From contig JBCAQO010000007.1 in assembly GCA_039111635.1 (NCBI GenBank), forward strand, positions 1,364,001 through 1,428,000: a DNA stretch of 64,000 nucleotides, given 5' to 3'. This DNA comes from Heterobasidion occidentale. Taxonomy: Eukaryota > Basidiomycota > Agaricomycetes > Russulales > Bondarzewiaceae. Made by a program: the position numbers and the translations under genes. This document shows positions 1 to 10,676 of the stretch, piece after piece (within the stretch, counting starts at the first letter, position 1; each line of letters starts with the position of its first letter). The notes beneath the pieces are model-generated. The model did not search any database. It saw only the letters and a list, made by a program, of their open reading frames with translations, and was not told the DNA's origin.

Positions 1-1026
1 TTCTTCGAGCGCGCAAACGAGCTGGGAGTGGATGTCGCTGTTGGGTACGCAGAGAAGACTCCCGAAGGCACACCATACAACACCGCCAGCTACGTATCAA
101 AGGGGAAAGTCCTTTCCAAGTACCGCAAGGTGAGCATTGTAGTAACTCTGCGCCGGGAGCAGCTGATCGATATTGAATCAAGGTACACCTTCCTGGAACG
201 TCTGAGCCTGTTAGCGATCCAAATGCAACGAATCAGCTTGAAAAGCGCTACTTTCGTCCTGGAAATTTAGGCTTCCAAGCATTCAGAGCGCCGCACCTGA
301 AGCACGAAACGAGGAGTCCGATTGTGGGAATGATGATTTGCAACGACCGAAGATGGGCTGAGGGGTGGAGGTGCTATGGGATGCAGGGTGCAGAAATAAT
401 GTGCATCGGATTTGTGAGTCCTTCGTTATTGCGCAGCCTTCATACCAAAGTATGTAAAATGACGCACTCTCAGAACACCACTGCCTATGCCCCTCTGCTG
501 TGGGGGTCTGCTGATATGACACAAGATCAATCCCGCGCGGAAGCGATAGTGAGCACCCTCTCGAATCACACTCTCTCCTTACATATAACCTTAAATAATA
601 GTTCCACCATAAACTCGTTGTTCAATCCAACTCATACAGCAACTCAAGTTTGTTTTGATTACTCACAAGGAATGGATTCACGAGCTCACGAGTCGTCTCT
701 TATAGCATTCTGTATCACCTCTGCACGCTGCGGCTGGGACGATGGAAAGTTTGAACTCATCACAGGCAGCATGATTGTTGATCCAAATGGCCACATCGTC
801 GCGGAGAACAAGACCGACGGAGACGAGGTGGTTGTTGCCTATATTGATCTGGATGCTTGCGTGTGAGTCTGAAAGCACTCTCAAGGCGATTTGTTGAATA
901 TCCTGACCCATACATCTCAGGCAAGGAAAGACGAAGATGTTCTGCTTCGAGAAGCACCGGCGCCCGGAACATTATGGCCTTATATCGGAAAGGGCTGGTG
1001 TTGTTGAGCCTGAAGAAGTTGTTTGA
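1..1026 (+). CDS. N-carbamoyl-D-amino-acid hydrolase-like protein (nitrilase superfamily), 5' partial
   Basis: Carbon-nitrogen hydrolase of the nitrilase superfamily. The family removes the carbamoyl group from N-carbamoyl amino acids, giving amino acid, CO2 and ammonia through a Glu-Lys-Cys triad. Exon 1 (1-129) ends in SKYRK. After a 53 bp intron the text resumes as VHLPGTSEP, so the catalytic Lys lies in YRKVHLPG. The nucleophile Cys lies in GMMICNDRRWAEGW (about 321-365). Introns 130-182, 414-473 and 863-920 have clean GT-AG ends. The last exon (921-1026) gives KHRRPEHYGLI, the C-terminal signature of D-carbamoylases, and stops at TGA 1024. The part between about 549 and 710 contains one or two introns I could not place. 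The N-terminal part with the catalytic Glu is outside the window. Beta-ureidopropionase or a general amidase is possible, but the Cys-region and C-terminal motifs favour D-carbamoylase. Confidence 0.85.
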
Positions 1027-1317
1027 TTTTATGGTGTGTATGAATATGTCGTATGTGAGAACATCTTGTGTAGGGAGTGTGTGCATCGTGAGACGCCCTT
1101 ACTGGACGCGACGCGATTGAATCACGTGGTGTTGTTTCGTCATGAGTCAGGCGATTGCAGGCCTCGTCCGCGCGGTGGTCGTCGGTTCCCCACGATTATT
1201 CATAGACGTGGATGTTTTGTGCTTCTCGTCGCTGCTCGCTCTTTCATATCTACGGCCAGTCCCACACGAATAGCCTCGAGAACGCGAAGCCCCAAGGCGA
1301 GACGCGTAGCGAAGAGC

Positions 1318-3993
1318 ATGCCAGAAGGATCGTCTATTCCAGGGCCAAGTTCAACCGCGGGCTTGCTTCCATCCACTCTGTCAAGGCCGTTTCGATCGAG
1401 GAAGAATCGGCCTTGCGACGCATGCGTCAGTGTATTTTCACATTCTTTTTCAATCATTCGACTGAGGTGTGAGCTTTGAATGGTCTGTGCCAGCGTAAAG
1501 CCAAGACGCGCTGTGCCATTCCCGAAGTTGGTCCACCCTGTGTGGAGTGTCAGTGAGCGAGCCTTTTATGCTGCACGCGTCCGACAAATGAATCATTGCC
1601 ACTGTCAATCAAAGGCAGACGCGTAAATCATGCACGTTTGACGAGCTGCCGCCAGAGCGCAAGAAACCCACCAAGCGCGCATTGCCGCCTAATCAAGACG
1701 GTGCCCACATTGGGAGCATCAGTTCTCCTGGAAGCGAGACTGGTACACAAGGGTATGCAGCAGAAAAAAGGCCGCGAAGGGCGAGTATGACTGCCAGCGC
1801 AAGTACAAGCCCCAGTGTCGACTTCACTGGAATGCACGCGCTTATCGAGGCGGCCACCCAACAAGAGCGTCAGCAAGCGGCTTCGATATCAGGTCCTACA
1901 TCTCTAGATCTGTCTACCACGGACACTCTCGAGCCCCATGTGCTCACTGTTCTCCTGACGGACGATCTCTTGCCCATTGGGAATCGGCAGACGGGATCTG
2001 GTTCGGAGCTTCCAGATACAGGATACATCAGACAGATTTCGTCTGATAGATCCAAACCTCGGGTAGTTATCACATTTACACCAAGTGACAAAGAATCGAG
2101 AGCACTGACCCACCATCTGTGCGCTTCAGTATGCCATTTTCACCAATAAAACACAGAGTATGTCATTTTTGCTCTGATTGGGGCAGGCGCTTATCTATCG
2201 AGCGCCTTTCAGAAAGAATGAATGCCAGACCAGAACAAGAGCAGTTCGCGCTTGTGAAGGCAACGCTGTCATTGCTCACTCCCCCGCCCTCGGAAGAGTT
2301 TCTCGTGGAGCTCTTCATTCGCACGCATAACTCCGCATTCCCTGTTATCATACCCCCGCCTGATTTTCACCACCTCAAACTTCCGCTTTTGCGTAAAATG
2401 TACCTCACGGCCCTGAGTCATTGTCGAGAATATCGACCGTCGGCGCGAGCGGCTCGTCGAGTCGATCTCGCGGGCAGTCTGGACAAAGGACAGGAAAGTA
2501 CACGACTTTCGAGTATCTCAGCCGCACTTCTCGACCTATCGGGAAGACCAGTACTGGATGCTGAGTATAGATATATCTTGTTGGCAAGAGTACGTCATAG
2601 ATCTCCATAAAAGTTTCAGCATATGGTGGTGGCGACTGACGCTTCATTTTAGACTATTGCCCAATCTCAACTGTTGGGGCTACACATAGATTGTACGAAT
2701 TGGGCTTTACCACCTTGGGAGAAGGATCTACGTCGCGTCCTGTGGTGGGATTTGCGCATCCACGACGCATGGTAAGTATGGCGCTTGAATTCGTCTTGCC
2801 CGTTGATACACTTCCGACTCTTTCAGGATGTCTTTTCTGAATTCTCGCCCTGCACATATCCAAGGCGACAATCACAGCGTGCCATTCCCAGCCCTCTCCA
2901 GTGCAGTCGCGACGTCAGGTCCGACTTCACAGTCAATCCGCTCGCCAAAATCATTCGTCTACCTCTGTCGCCTGTCGTATTTTGTCTCGGCTTTGCAGGA
3001 GAGGGTTTGCACGTTGTCATCCGAGCTTGTTCCGCGGGAGGACAGGCTGCGGATGGTCATGGAGATTGAGGTCGACGTCGGCACCTTGCTGCACGAGGTC
3101 AGGAGCGATGAAGCACAAGCGATACCTAGCGACGTGCCGCCTAGCGGTGTCGGTGGGTACTTTGAACCTTTACTTGCTTCGGGGCGCTGATATACTTCTC
3201 AAAGCGTCGCTTATGACATGTCTACTTGGCTTCCGATGTATGCTTAGGCGTATCTCGATAGAGCTCAAAATCGGTCTAGGGAGCCCGTAAGCGCCTTTGT
3301 TGTGTGATTCTAGACGCTCATGATCTCAGCATGCATCTATAGCTTTACTCCGGATCCCGAAACATTGGAGATGTTCAGGGAATGCGTCGACTATTTCTGC
3401 TCTCTGACATCTCCATGTTTTGACGGCTTCTGGCTGGTTTGTACGTTCCATTTTGTTGTACTAATGAGGCCATCTCTAACCTTGTTGGTCCGTTTAGATG
3501 TTGGGCATGTTCTCTCCTCTTTGACATCTTCTCTTATCCGACTAAGCCTTGCTACAACATCATCGCCCCATGCGACATCCGCTAACGGGATCGCGACCCT
3601 GCAAGCTAACATGCATAATAACCCCATCCTGCTCCTTCATCGGCTAGTCACTGCTCTTCGCACTGCAAAACAGAACGATTGTTGGGACCTCGCTGAAGCC
3701 GCACTTACCCGTGCTGAGTCTGTTGCCATGGTCCTACGATCTGCCGAGGAGTTCACCAGCGTCGTCGCCGCGCTAGAGTCCCGTCTGGATGTGAACTTTC
3801 ATGTACAAGGCGAGGTCAGTGTGGTCCAGGGGGGGTTGGGGATTCCACACAGGGAGGTGTTGTGTGGGGTGCTCCAACAGCATGGAACATCAACCTGAAC
3901 GCGTTTGGGCCAGACTGGGAATCCTTCCTAATGGGTCTGGATGGGGACAATGGGAGTGTCTTTGGAGTCCCACACTTCGAGGTTCAGGGTTGA
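1318..3993 (+). CDS. Zn2Cys6 fungal transcription factor with fungal-specific TF domain
   Basis: Start chosen at ATG 1318 because it leads directly into the zinc cluster. The cluster is split over three exons: RPCDAC (exon 1, to 1425), RKAKTRCAIPEVGPPCVECQ (1494-1552) and QTRKSCTF (from 1615). Its spacing is C-x2-C-x6-C-x8-C-x2-C-x6-C, the Gal4-type pattern, followed by the DELPPERKKP linker. Downstream exons carry the fungal_trans region: FIRTHNSAFPVIIPP, CREYRPSARAARRV, LLARTIAQSQLLGLHIDCTN, WWDLRIHDAW and SFLNSRPAHIQGD. The C-terminus reads NAFGPDWESFLMGLDGDNG and ends at TGA 3991. Near 3810-3848 the frame changes: either a 38 bp intron (GTCAGT to CACACAG), very short for this genome, or one missing G in the run of seven G at about 3828. 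It lies 292 bp behind the carbamoylase on the same strand, so it is a candidate pathway-specific regulator. Confidence 0.88.
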
Positions 3994-4413
3994 GCGAGCG
4001 TGTATCTGTGCCATTTCCTTCTGTTGGGTTCCTTCGTTTCTTGTGTACGCTATGACTCACGTTTCTAGTGACTATCATATTTCGAGCTATGTTGGATATG
4101 GTATGTTGTGTGTGCCATGAAATTAGAGCCAGACGCATGCCTGACAATTGATCGTAGCTGAGAAGGCGCTTGTTCGGGACTTCCTCGCCACCTGTCGAGC
4201 GCCTCCGTATAGCGTTCACATGCTCTGATAGCCCTCGGAGAGTGTTTCGATCAGGCACAGGGCTGCGGATGTTGAGTCACGAAAGCTCGCTACCGCTTTT
4301 GCAACACTGGAGTAGTCTCCGTTGCTGACCAACACAGAAGATTGCAGTAACACTGGAGTACAACCGCGATATAAGCATGGGCGGTTACGCTGGGACGATG
4401 CAACCCATCCACG

Positions 4414-5045
4414 ATGTTCCAAACCATCCGTCTGAATTTGCGCGAATACAGAGCCACGGACCTCGAACCGCTCGCCGCTCTTTGGAACGATGACGAAATC
4501 CAGCGGCTCACGTTCACCTCATGGGGCATCCAACCGCGGACCAAAGAGTACTACAAGGAGGAGCTCATCAATATACTCACCAAAGATCCTTCCCTTTTCG
4601 CGATCGCCGAACACAAAGAGACGCATGAGTTTGTAGGGTTCATCGCGCTGCGCGTTGAGGCAGGAAAGAACAGAAATGGGGACATCGGGATCACGCTCAA
4701 GCGAGAATGGTGGGGGAACGGATACGGGACGGAGTTGTTGGAATGGGTCGTCACGCACGGGCTCAAGGAGCTAGGACTGCACAGGATATCGCTGCATGTT
4801 TTCGGAATCAACGAGAGGGCGGCCGAAGTATATCGGAAAGTGTAAGCGTTTCAGCACCGAAGATCATTCTGCCGACCCTGACGTGTTCTTTGATGTTTGA
4901 CAGAGGGTTTGTCAAAGAAGGGAGGATGAGAAAATCCAACTGGGTAGCGGGAAAATGGGACGACATCATTTTGATGAGTATTCTCGAAGACGAGTGGGAT
5001 ATTGAGACGGGCAAACCAAAGCAGAAACCTGGAGTTTCCACATAG
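4414..5045 (+). CDS. GNAT family N-acetyltransferase (RimJ/RimL type)
   Basis: Two exons, 4414-4842 and 4904-5045, about 189 aa, joined over a 61 bp intron; the junction restores YRKVGFVKEGRMRKS. The fold is a typical GNAT: beta1-alpha1 region IRLNLREYRATDLEPL, the WWGNGYGTELL acetyl-CoA pyrophosphate loop (motif A, R/Q-x-x-G-x-G/A type) near residues 90-100, and motif B GLHRISLHVFGINERAAEVY. Such enzymes transfer acetyl from acetyl-CoA to an amine of a small molecule, amino acid or protein N-terminus; the sequence does not show the acceptor. It lies between the Zn2Cys6 regulator (same strand) and the NCS1 permease (convergent). Yeast Hpa3, a GNAT, acetylates D-amino acids, so a role in handling D-amino acids released by the neighbouring carbamoylase is possible. 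That is inference from position only. Confidence 0.88.
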
Positions 5046-5794
5046 GAAACAACCCTAACCTGAGGCAAGGGTTTTCCTAGGCCTACCCTGCAGCATCGAA
5101 GGAGGTTGGATTTGAAGACGTAGAAGCATGTTCTAGGATTGCATATTGCATGGTCGACGGAGGGACATCAGAATCCATTTCGAGAATGATGATACCATCC
5201 GCCCATCGTACTAGTCCGAGGTCCATCACCAACAGCTACTAACGGTCGCTCTGGAGTAACGCATAGCTACTCGAGGGGGAGGGGATTCATGGAAGCTGCG
5301 AAGGTTGGTGGACGGTAGATGAATGTTCTCCGAGCATGGTGGCAAGTCGCACACTAGCACCTGACTCAGGTCGGCCGTCGCCGACCGTCCATTCCGATTA
5401 TAGGCAGCAGTCTCAAGCTTGCAGTGATTCACTACATACCATCTGTGTAACTGGCTCAACACACATCTCTACCTTCCGTTCTTTTCGGTTTCTCGCGCTG
5501 TGGGAACAATCAAGCGCGAAGCAGTCCTAGAACTTCAAGCGGAGAATATGTCCGGGGCATCCTCTCCGAAGCTTTCCATACCGAGGGATCGTCCTGATGA
5601 AAATTCAGAGTCTGAGCATCGCATGATCCAGCAAAATCCTATAGATACTAATTCAGATAAATCTATGATAGTAGGAATCTATTATATACAACCACAATAT
5701 ACAAGAATATCCAAAGCATGTCAGTAAAATTCAGAATCCAGAGCATATCACAGCAAAACGATGAACAAGGAGACGTAAGTAGAAGATTTCGAGG
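5046..5794. other. Intergenic region between convergent genes
   Basis: About 750 bp between the 3' ends of the GNAT gene and the NCS1 permease. The section 5640-5720 is AT-rich (TATTATATACAACC and similar) and fits 3' processing signals of both genes. No coding motif, tRNA or repeat was recognised. Confidence 0.5.
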
Positions 5795-8441
5795 TCAAAT
5801 GCCATCGACTGGGAGCGGTTGCTTTTTCTCATCCCCGTAGATGCTCTGGGACGCGGTCTCGTCGACGGTCTCAGCGGACACGTTTGCTGTGATATCGATC
5901 GTCGGCCAGATGACATTGAAGAGGAGATAAAGGACAGCGGAAACGACGACACCGATGGGCCATACCACAGAGCTGTTGTGACGGTCAGTCGGCATGCGCT
6001 GCGAACAAGGGTGGGAGACGGGCGTACAATACGTATGACGCGCCAGCTGGAATGTCGAGATTGCTGTTGACTTTAGCTACGAAACCAGGTAAGTTGGGTA
6101 CCAGAGCAAGTGTGAAAGCCGCGACAGCCCTCAAATTGAATCCAGCAGTGTACCTGTCGAAAAATTCGCGTCAACCTTGCGCGTCGGCAAATTATCAACT
6201 CAGTACAACCTACCAGTAAGGCGAGGAGGCCTTGCGGTATAAGTTGGGTATGTCCAAGTAGCGATGACGAAGGATATACTGTGGGTCAAGTCAGTACCAA
6301 TGAAGTGAAAGACACTTTGAACGAGAACGACTCACGTAGTCAGATAGAATAATTCCCGCCACTGGCGCCAAGAATATGGAGTAGCCGCCACTAGAGTGTA
6401 GAGAGTAACTTTGAGCTCCTTTTCCATATAAGAAAGTGAAATTACGACATCTTACAGGAATGCAGTGAACGATTTTGCGGAGTTCTGGATCATCCAAGGG
6501 CACGCAGCAACGCCGATAATAGCACCTATTGGATAATATTAGAACCAAAGCCTTGATCAATCTGTATTTTTCCCTGACATACATATGTACTGTCCTCGAC
6601 GGACGTTGATGAAGCTCGGGAACAAAATAGCAAGGTCATTGCCTACTGCTGTGGAGCTGGACCAAAATATCAATATCTCATATCTTGCGAATTGTGTCAA
6701 ATGGGCGCGCTGACTTTGCAGATATGTTCGTGGCGATGACCGAAAGAGACCAACAGAAAGCCGCGAAGAATGCTGCAGCGCGATTGTCCCACAGCTCAGC
6801 GACCTGAAGAGGGTTCCAGGTAGACACGCCGTAGATTACTTGCGTCGCAGAAGTGACCACGACGCCTAGGATCCTGTTTGATTAGCGACAAGTCCGATGA
6901 GATCACTTTCGCCATGAAAATGAGAACTGAAGGGGTCTTACGCGCAGAGAGTGACGGGGATGGACAGCGAGATGATATTAGTCCACACCACGGCTCTCGG
7001 AGATTTTGAATAGCGAGTAAAGTCCTGGAATCCTCATGTCAACCCAACTCATTCCCACTGACATGGGCTTTAAATATTTACCGCAATGTTCAAAGCGAGA
7101 GTGGCCTTAGGAGCGATAGCCGATGTCATAGCGGAAAAGAAGGCAACGGCAACTGGCATGCCGGTAACATGAGTACCTTGGTTGAATACGGGGCCAAATC
7201 CGTGGGCGCGTCCAACTGCCCAGCCAACTGATAATTTGATCGTGAGCTATGATAAGCGCGAAAAAAACTCGTAGAGTGTATGACTTACACAAAGCGAATC
7301 CGAAAAATGGCTGAGCTCGAAGAGTTGAGCGAAGAGCGCAAGTGGTATAGAGATACTCGTACCATGATGACCACTTTCACTGCGAAGAGGTACCGTAGCT
7401 TCGATATGTGGATCCACAATAGCGGAAGCTGGATGATATAGAAAATACTGTGACGAGAAACGTGTTGTGTCATTCCTATCTTCTCAGGGATATATGTTTG
7501 ATAACTAACAAGAAACAGAGGAGCTGTGACGAAGTGACATGGGCCGAGGGGGGAAGGTGATTTGGAAAGGTCTTGAAGGAAGGCCAGATCGCGCCAACCA
7601 TGACCTGGACAGTACGTGAGTCAGACTATGAAAGAACTCTGAGATAGTGATCGTTACCTGGACGCATTGACCACCTTGATACGTTTGGGTCCCGAACCAT
7701 ACGATAGCCGCAACTGCACGACACACTACCGCGATTGCCGTTCCTCTGATCCCGAATGACTAGAAAATTCAAGCATTTATCTTCGAAGTCTAAGAAATTA
7801 ACAAAAGGGGTGCGCACGCCTCGAGCAAATACAGGAAAGTTGATGCCGTAGGTAGCACCAACCCATCCGCTAGCAGCACAGGCGATAGCTAGGTTTATGG
7901 ATGATGAATAACCAAGCCGGGCAACGCAAATTTTCATAGACGAAGGACTCACACACAAGGACGTGGCCGAGGAAAACAGCGCCAATGGTAGCACCTGGAG
8001 ACAATCCGGCAGCAACCGCTGAAGAGGCGACCTGGTATTGACTATACCCTTCGTGAGCACTCCCAACAACCACAATGAGCATCGAGAAATGACCTTATCC
8101 CTGTGTTCGTCATATTCGTTAGTCATGATTCTCATGAAGCCAGACCAGCCGACCCTTAATGTAGAAAACTCACCAAAAGCTTCAGCAATCCAGTATCCCA
8201 AAAGATGGAACGTTCCCCATCTGCGCGGGCCATCGGGTAATGGTGGAACAGGGAGGAGGTCAGGCTGGCACTTGATGTCCTCCACACTATCCTCGCCACC
8301 GTGGTGGGAGTCGCTCCCAGGAGCCCGAAAAGCGACTTCTTGCGGGTCGATGCGAAGCTTGAAGCCAGCCATCATGCACCCGATGCCTCTAGACGAACGA
8401 GCAGTGAGCAAGCTCGTGCGGTGGACGTGGAACAGGGACAA
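5795..8441 (-). CDS. NCS1 family permease (Fur-type nucleobase/allantoin/hydantoin transporter)
   Basis: Multi-exon minus-strand gene with about a dozen introns. NCS1 proteins are 12-helix cation symporters for uracil, allantoin, purines, thiamine or, in bacterial Mhp1, hydantoins. Motifs in order: RRWGTFHLLGYWIAEAFG; YQVASSAVAAGLSPGATIG; ASGWVGATYGINFPVFAR; TAIAVVCRAVAAIVWFGTQT and YQGGQCVQ; LPLLWIHISKLRYLFAVK; APKATLALNIADFTRYSKSP; GVSTWNPLQVAELWDN; FCWSLSVIATNISAN; GVAACPWMIQNSAKSF; LSGGYSIFLAPVAGIILSDY; PNLPGFVAKVNSNLDIPAGA. The cytosolic tail ends in EKKQPLPVDGI. SGGYSIFLAPVAGI and the DIPNLYR-like stretch favour the Fur (uracil/allantoin) branch over the Fcy branch. Start 8441 is the first in-frame Met; the Met codons at 8375 and 8372 (before AGFKLRIDPQ) are plausible alternatives. 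It faces the GNAT gene and lies in the same neighbourhood as the carbamoylase and the zinc-cluster regulator. Confidence 0.9.
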
Positions 8442-8907
8442 GAGCTCGTCTGTGAGCTAAAGAAGGTCGGACGTACATATCTGTACATAAGTCCTATATG
8501 AGCGGTTGACTAAACCAGAAGCCGATTGACTTGTCGCTTGGCACTTATTTGGTCTGAATCCAAAAAGCAACCTGTTTCAGAAAGAATTTCCCTTTCTATC
8601 CGTGATCGCACTGCGAAACTGGCAACTGCGTCCCGAGCATCGTACTGTTCACGGCAAGTGTCGATCCGCATCTTGCTAAAAATGCCAGAAGATGCACTGT
8701 GGCAACACAGTGTTCCTGAACGGTCCCGGTCAGGGTCCTCAGTGTCCTCCCATTACGCAGCCGCGTTACAGCCGCGACCCCTGTATCGAGATTTCCATTT
8801 GTGGACAGATCAGGCCCCAGAAAAAGCAGCGATACGGGCTGATACGGGGTAGCGAGGACAGGACCCCTGACAACCACCTGAGATGTTCGTGTCCGGAGGC
8901 GGTCGTC

Positions 8908-8991
8908 GACGCCGGGACAGCAGGTCCTCTACTGGTCCGGTTCACGCCGGAAATGGGATCGGACCTCAGTCAGCAGGTCGTTTCACACCGG
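8908..8991. repeat. Degenerate minisatellite cluster 1 (unit about 35-41 bp)
   Basis: The core motif GACGCCGG / TTCACGCCGG / TTCACACCGG ends at 8915, 8950 and 8991. The units share the internal text ATCGGACCTC with cluster 2, so the two clusters are related. Confidence 0.6.
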
Positions 8992-9162
8992 AATCGGGCC
9001 TCGAACCTCTAAAAATCGCAAAAAATTCCGGAAAAATAGAAATATGTTCTATGGCATGTCTTTGAGCACAATGAAAGCTTGAGCATTGTAATAAAAGTAA
9101 GAAACTCGTAAGGAGAGTCAACAGCATTCGAAAAGCATGATAATGTGAATTACAAGGCCATG

Positions 9163-9246
9163 TCAATCATCCTCATCATCCAAGACCTCTTCGATATTCC
9201 GTTTGCGGCCAACAATCACCTTGATTGCACTTCGAAGGTCCTTTCC
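9163..9246 (-). pseudogene. Orphan terminal exon-like fragment
   Basis: Read on the minus strand, an acceptor-like CACATGCAG is followed by 27 codons and a TGA (complement of 9163-9165): GKDLRSAIKVIVGRKRNIEE then VLDDEDD. The charged, acidic end is protein-like. I could not find preceding exons at higher coordinates, so this may be a relic of a lost or moved gene. The family is not recognised. It could be chance. Confidence 0.25.
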
Positions 9247-9530
9247 CTGCATGTGAGTGCTTCCAGATAGTGGCTATCCCCAACCGCGAGTGCTATAGAA
9301 GCACCTTGAATCCGAATAGGATAAGTTAGCATGACAAGGAATGATGTGTGACGGCAGCAAAGCATGGAGCGTCACAGCGTGCGGCGTCAATGGAGACGTA
9401 GCAGGGACAATGCGGAAATACTTAGTAGTGTGCCGAGTTCCTGCTAACATTGGCTCGTATATCTCAGCTGCGACATTCGACATAGCAGAGATCAATGTGG
9501 CTTCATCTGCCCAGCCGTGGACCCTCTGGG

Positions 9531-9670
9531 TCGACGCCGGATAAGCATCGGACCTCCTAGCAATGGAGGGCTTCACGCCGGGCAAAAGATCGAACATGAT
9601 CGTCCAAATGTGCCATTCGACGCCGGAAAAGCCCTCGGAGCTCGGCGCTGACGCGCCGGTTTTACGCCGG
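9531..9670. repeat. Degenerate minisatellite cluster 2 (unit about 41-45 bp)
   Basis: TCGACGCCGG, CTTCACGCCGG, TTCGACGCCGG and TTTACGCCGG end at 9540, 9581, 9626 and 9670, a regular 41, 45 and 44 bp step. The first unit contains ATCGGACCTC as in cluster 1, about 590 bp away. Confidence 0.6.
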
Positions 9671-10676
9671 ATCCAGGTACTAACATCCCAGGTGGTTTTC
9701 AGGGGTCCTGCGAGGACCCAATGCTCGACTCTTCTCTCAATGCGGTTTGGATTATTTCGCAACTCTCGGGCGCCGCTCTTGAAGCTTGACCATGTGCAGC
9801 AATTTGACGCGAGTCCCCTTGATTTCATTAAAACCTCCTCCCGCTCCCGACCAGCAAAGTGGGCGACAGGCGTAGCGCTCAGTTGTCCCAAAGCACTGAT
9901 ATGCCAGCATGCACACAGCCAATAATGCCACCTTTCTGCCACCTTTCAATATTGAACATTCAATGTTCGGCTCATGAAAAACGCATCGGTGACGCAAGAC
10001 CCTCTTCGAGAAGATTTTCTTCTTCTAGTCAGGTCCGTTATGCAACTGAATTCTATCAAGTCATCAGCTGGATAAGGCAACGTTAATTGCATTCCTCACA
10101 GACTGCGTTGGTAGTTCCGTTGGACTTCCGCGATAACGAACGGACGGCCTGGCACGTACAACTGATTGTTTCACATAAACGATCATAATGCTTCCGTCAA
10201 TGCGACGGAATTTTGAGAGCTCATTGACCGTGCTCCAGTCAGCGCCTGCCATGATCAGTTCATGCGGGTCTCCACACGATTTACTGTGCGTTGTCGACGC
10301 CCCCTCTCTCTTTATCTCCTGTGCTCAATAGAAGAGTCCCACAATAGGTTTCGAAGTCAACCTGTGATCAGTTGCTTCTGAGCAAGTTAACAGAAATTCC
10401 TTTATTTTGCGAACAGGTGAACCCGTCACCTGAGAGAGAGGATCTGTCATTTTTTTTTGGCCAGCATCCACTTTCGGGGTTAAGGGAGTCTATTTCCTCC
10501 CTCGATGTCGCCGCGGCCAGTACATTCGCACAGTAAATATGACGAGATCCCACAACCCTCAGAGTCACTGGATCGAGGGCGAGACATCCAATCGCAAACA
10601 GGTTATTGCTGTCCTGTGTATAAGACCATACAGCCTGACCCATCCGGGGCCCGAACCACGTCTACAGATCCACACA

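Larger units (their letters stand above)
8442..10676. other. Intergenic region with degenerate minisatellites and an orphan exon
   Basis: 2.2 kb between the divergent starts of the permease and the aldolase. It contains two clusters of a roughly 41-45 bp degenerate repeat (8908-8991 and 9531-9670) and one exon-like piece (9163-9246, minus). A 222-codon minus-strand open frame at 9274-9942 has no recognisable motif and biased composition; I do not consider it a gene. The sections 8442-8700 and 9990-10500 show nothing recognisable. Confidence 0.5.

Noticed and set aside
3890..4258. 122-codon minus-strand frame over the end of the regulator gene
   Set aside because: It is antisense to clearly coding text (NAFGPDWESFLMG) and has no motif.
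9274..9942. 222-codon minus-strand open frame
   Set aside because: No family motif, poor codon use compared with neighbours, and it overlaps a minisatellite cluster; most likely a chance frame in GC-rich repeat DNA.
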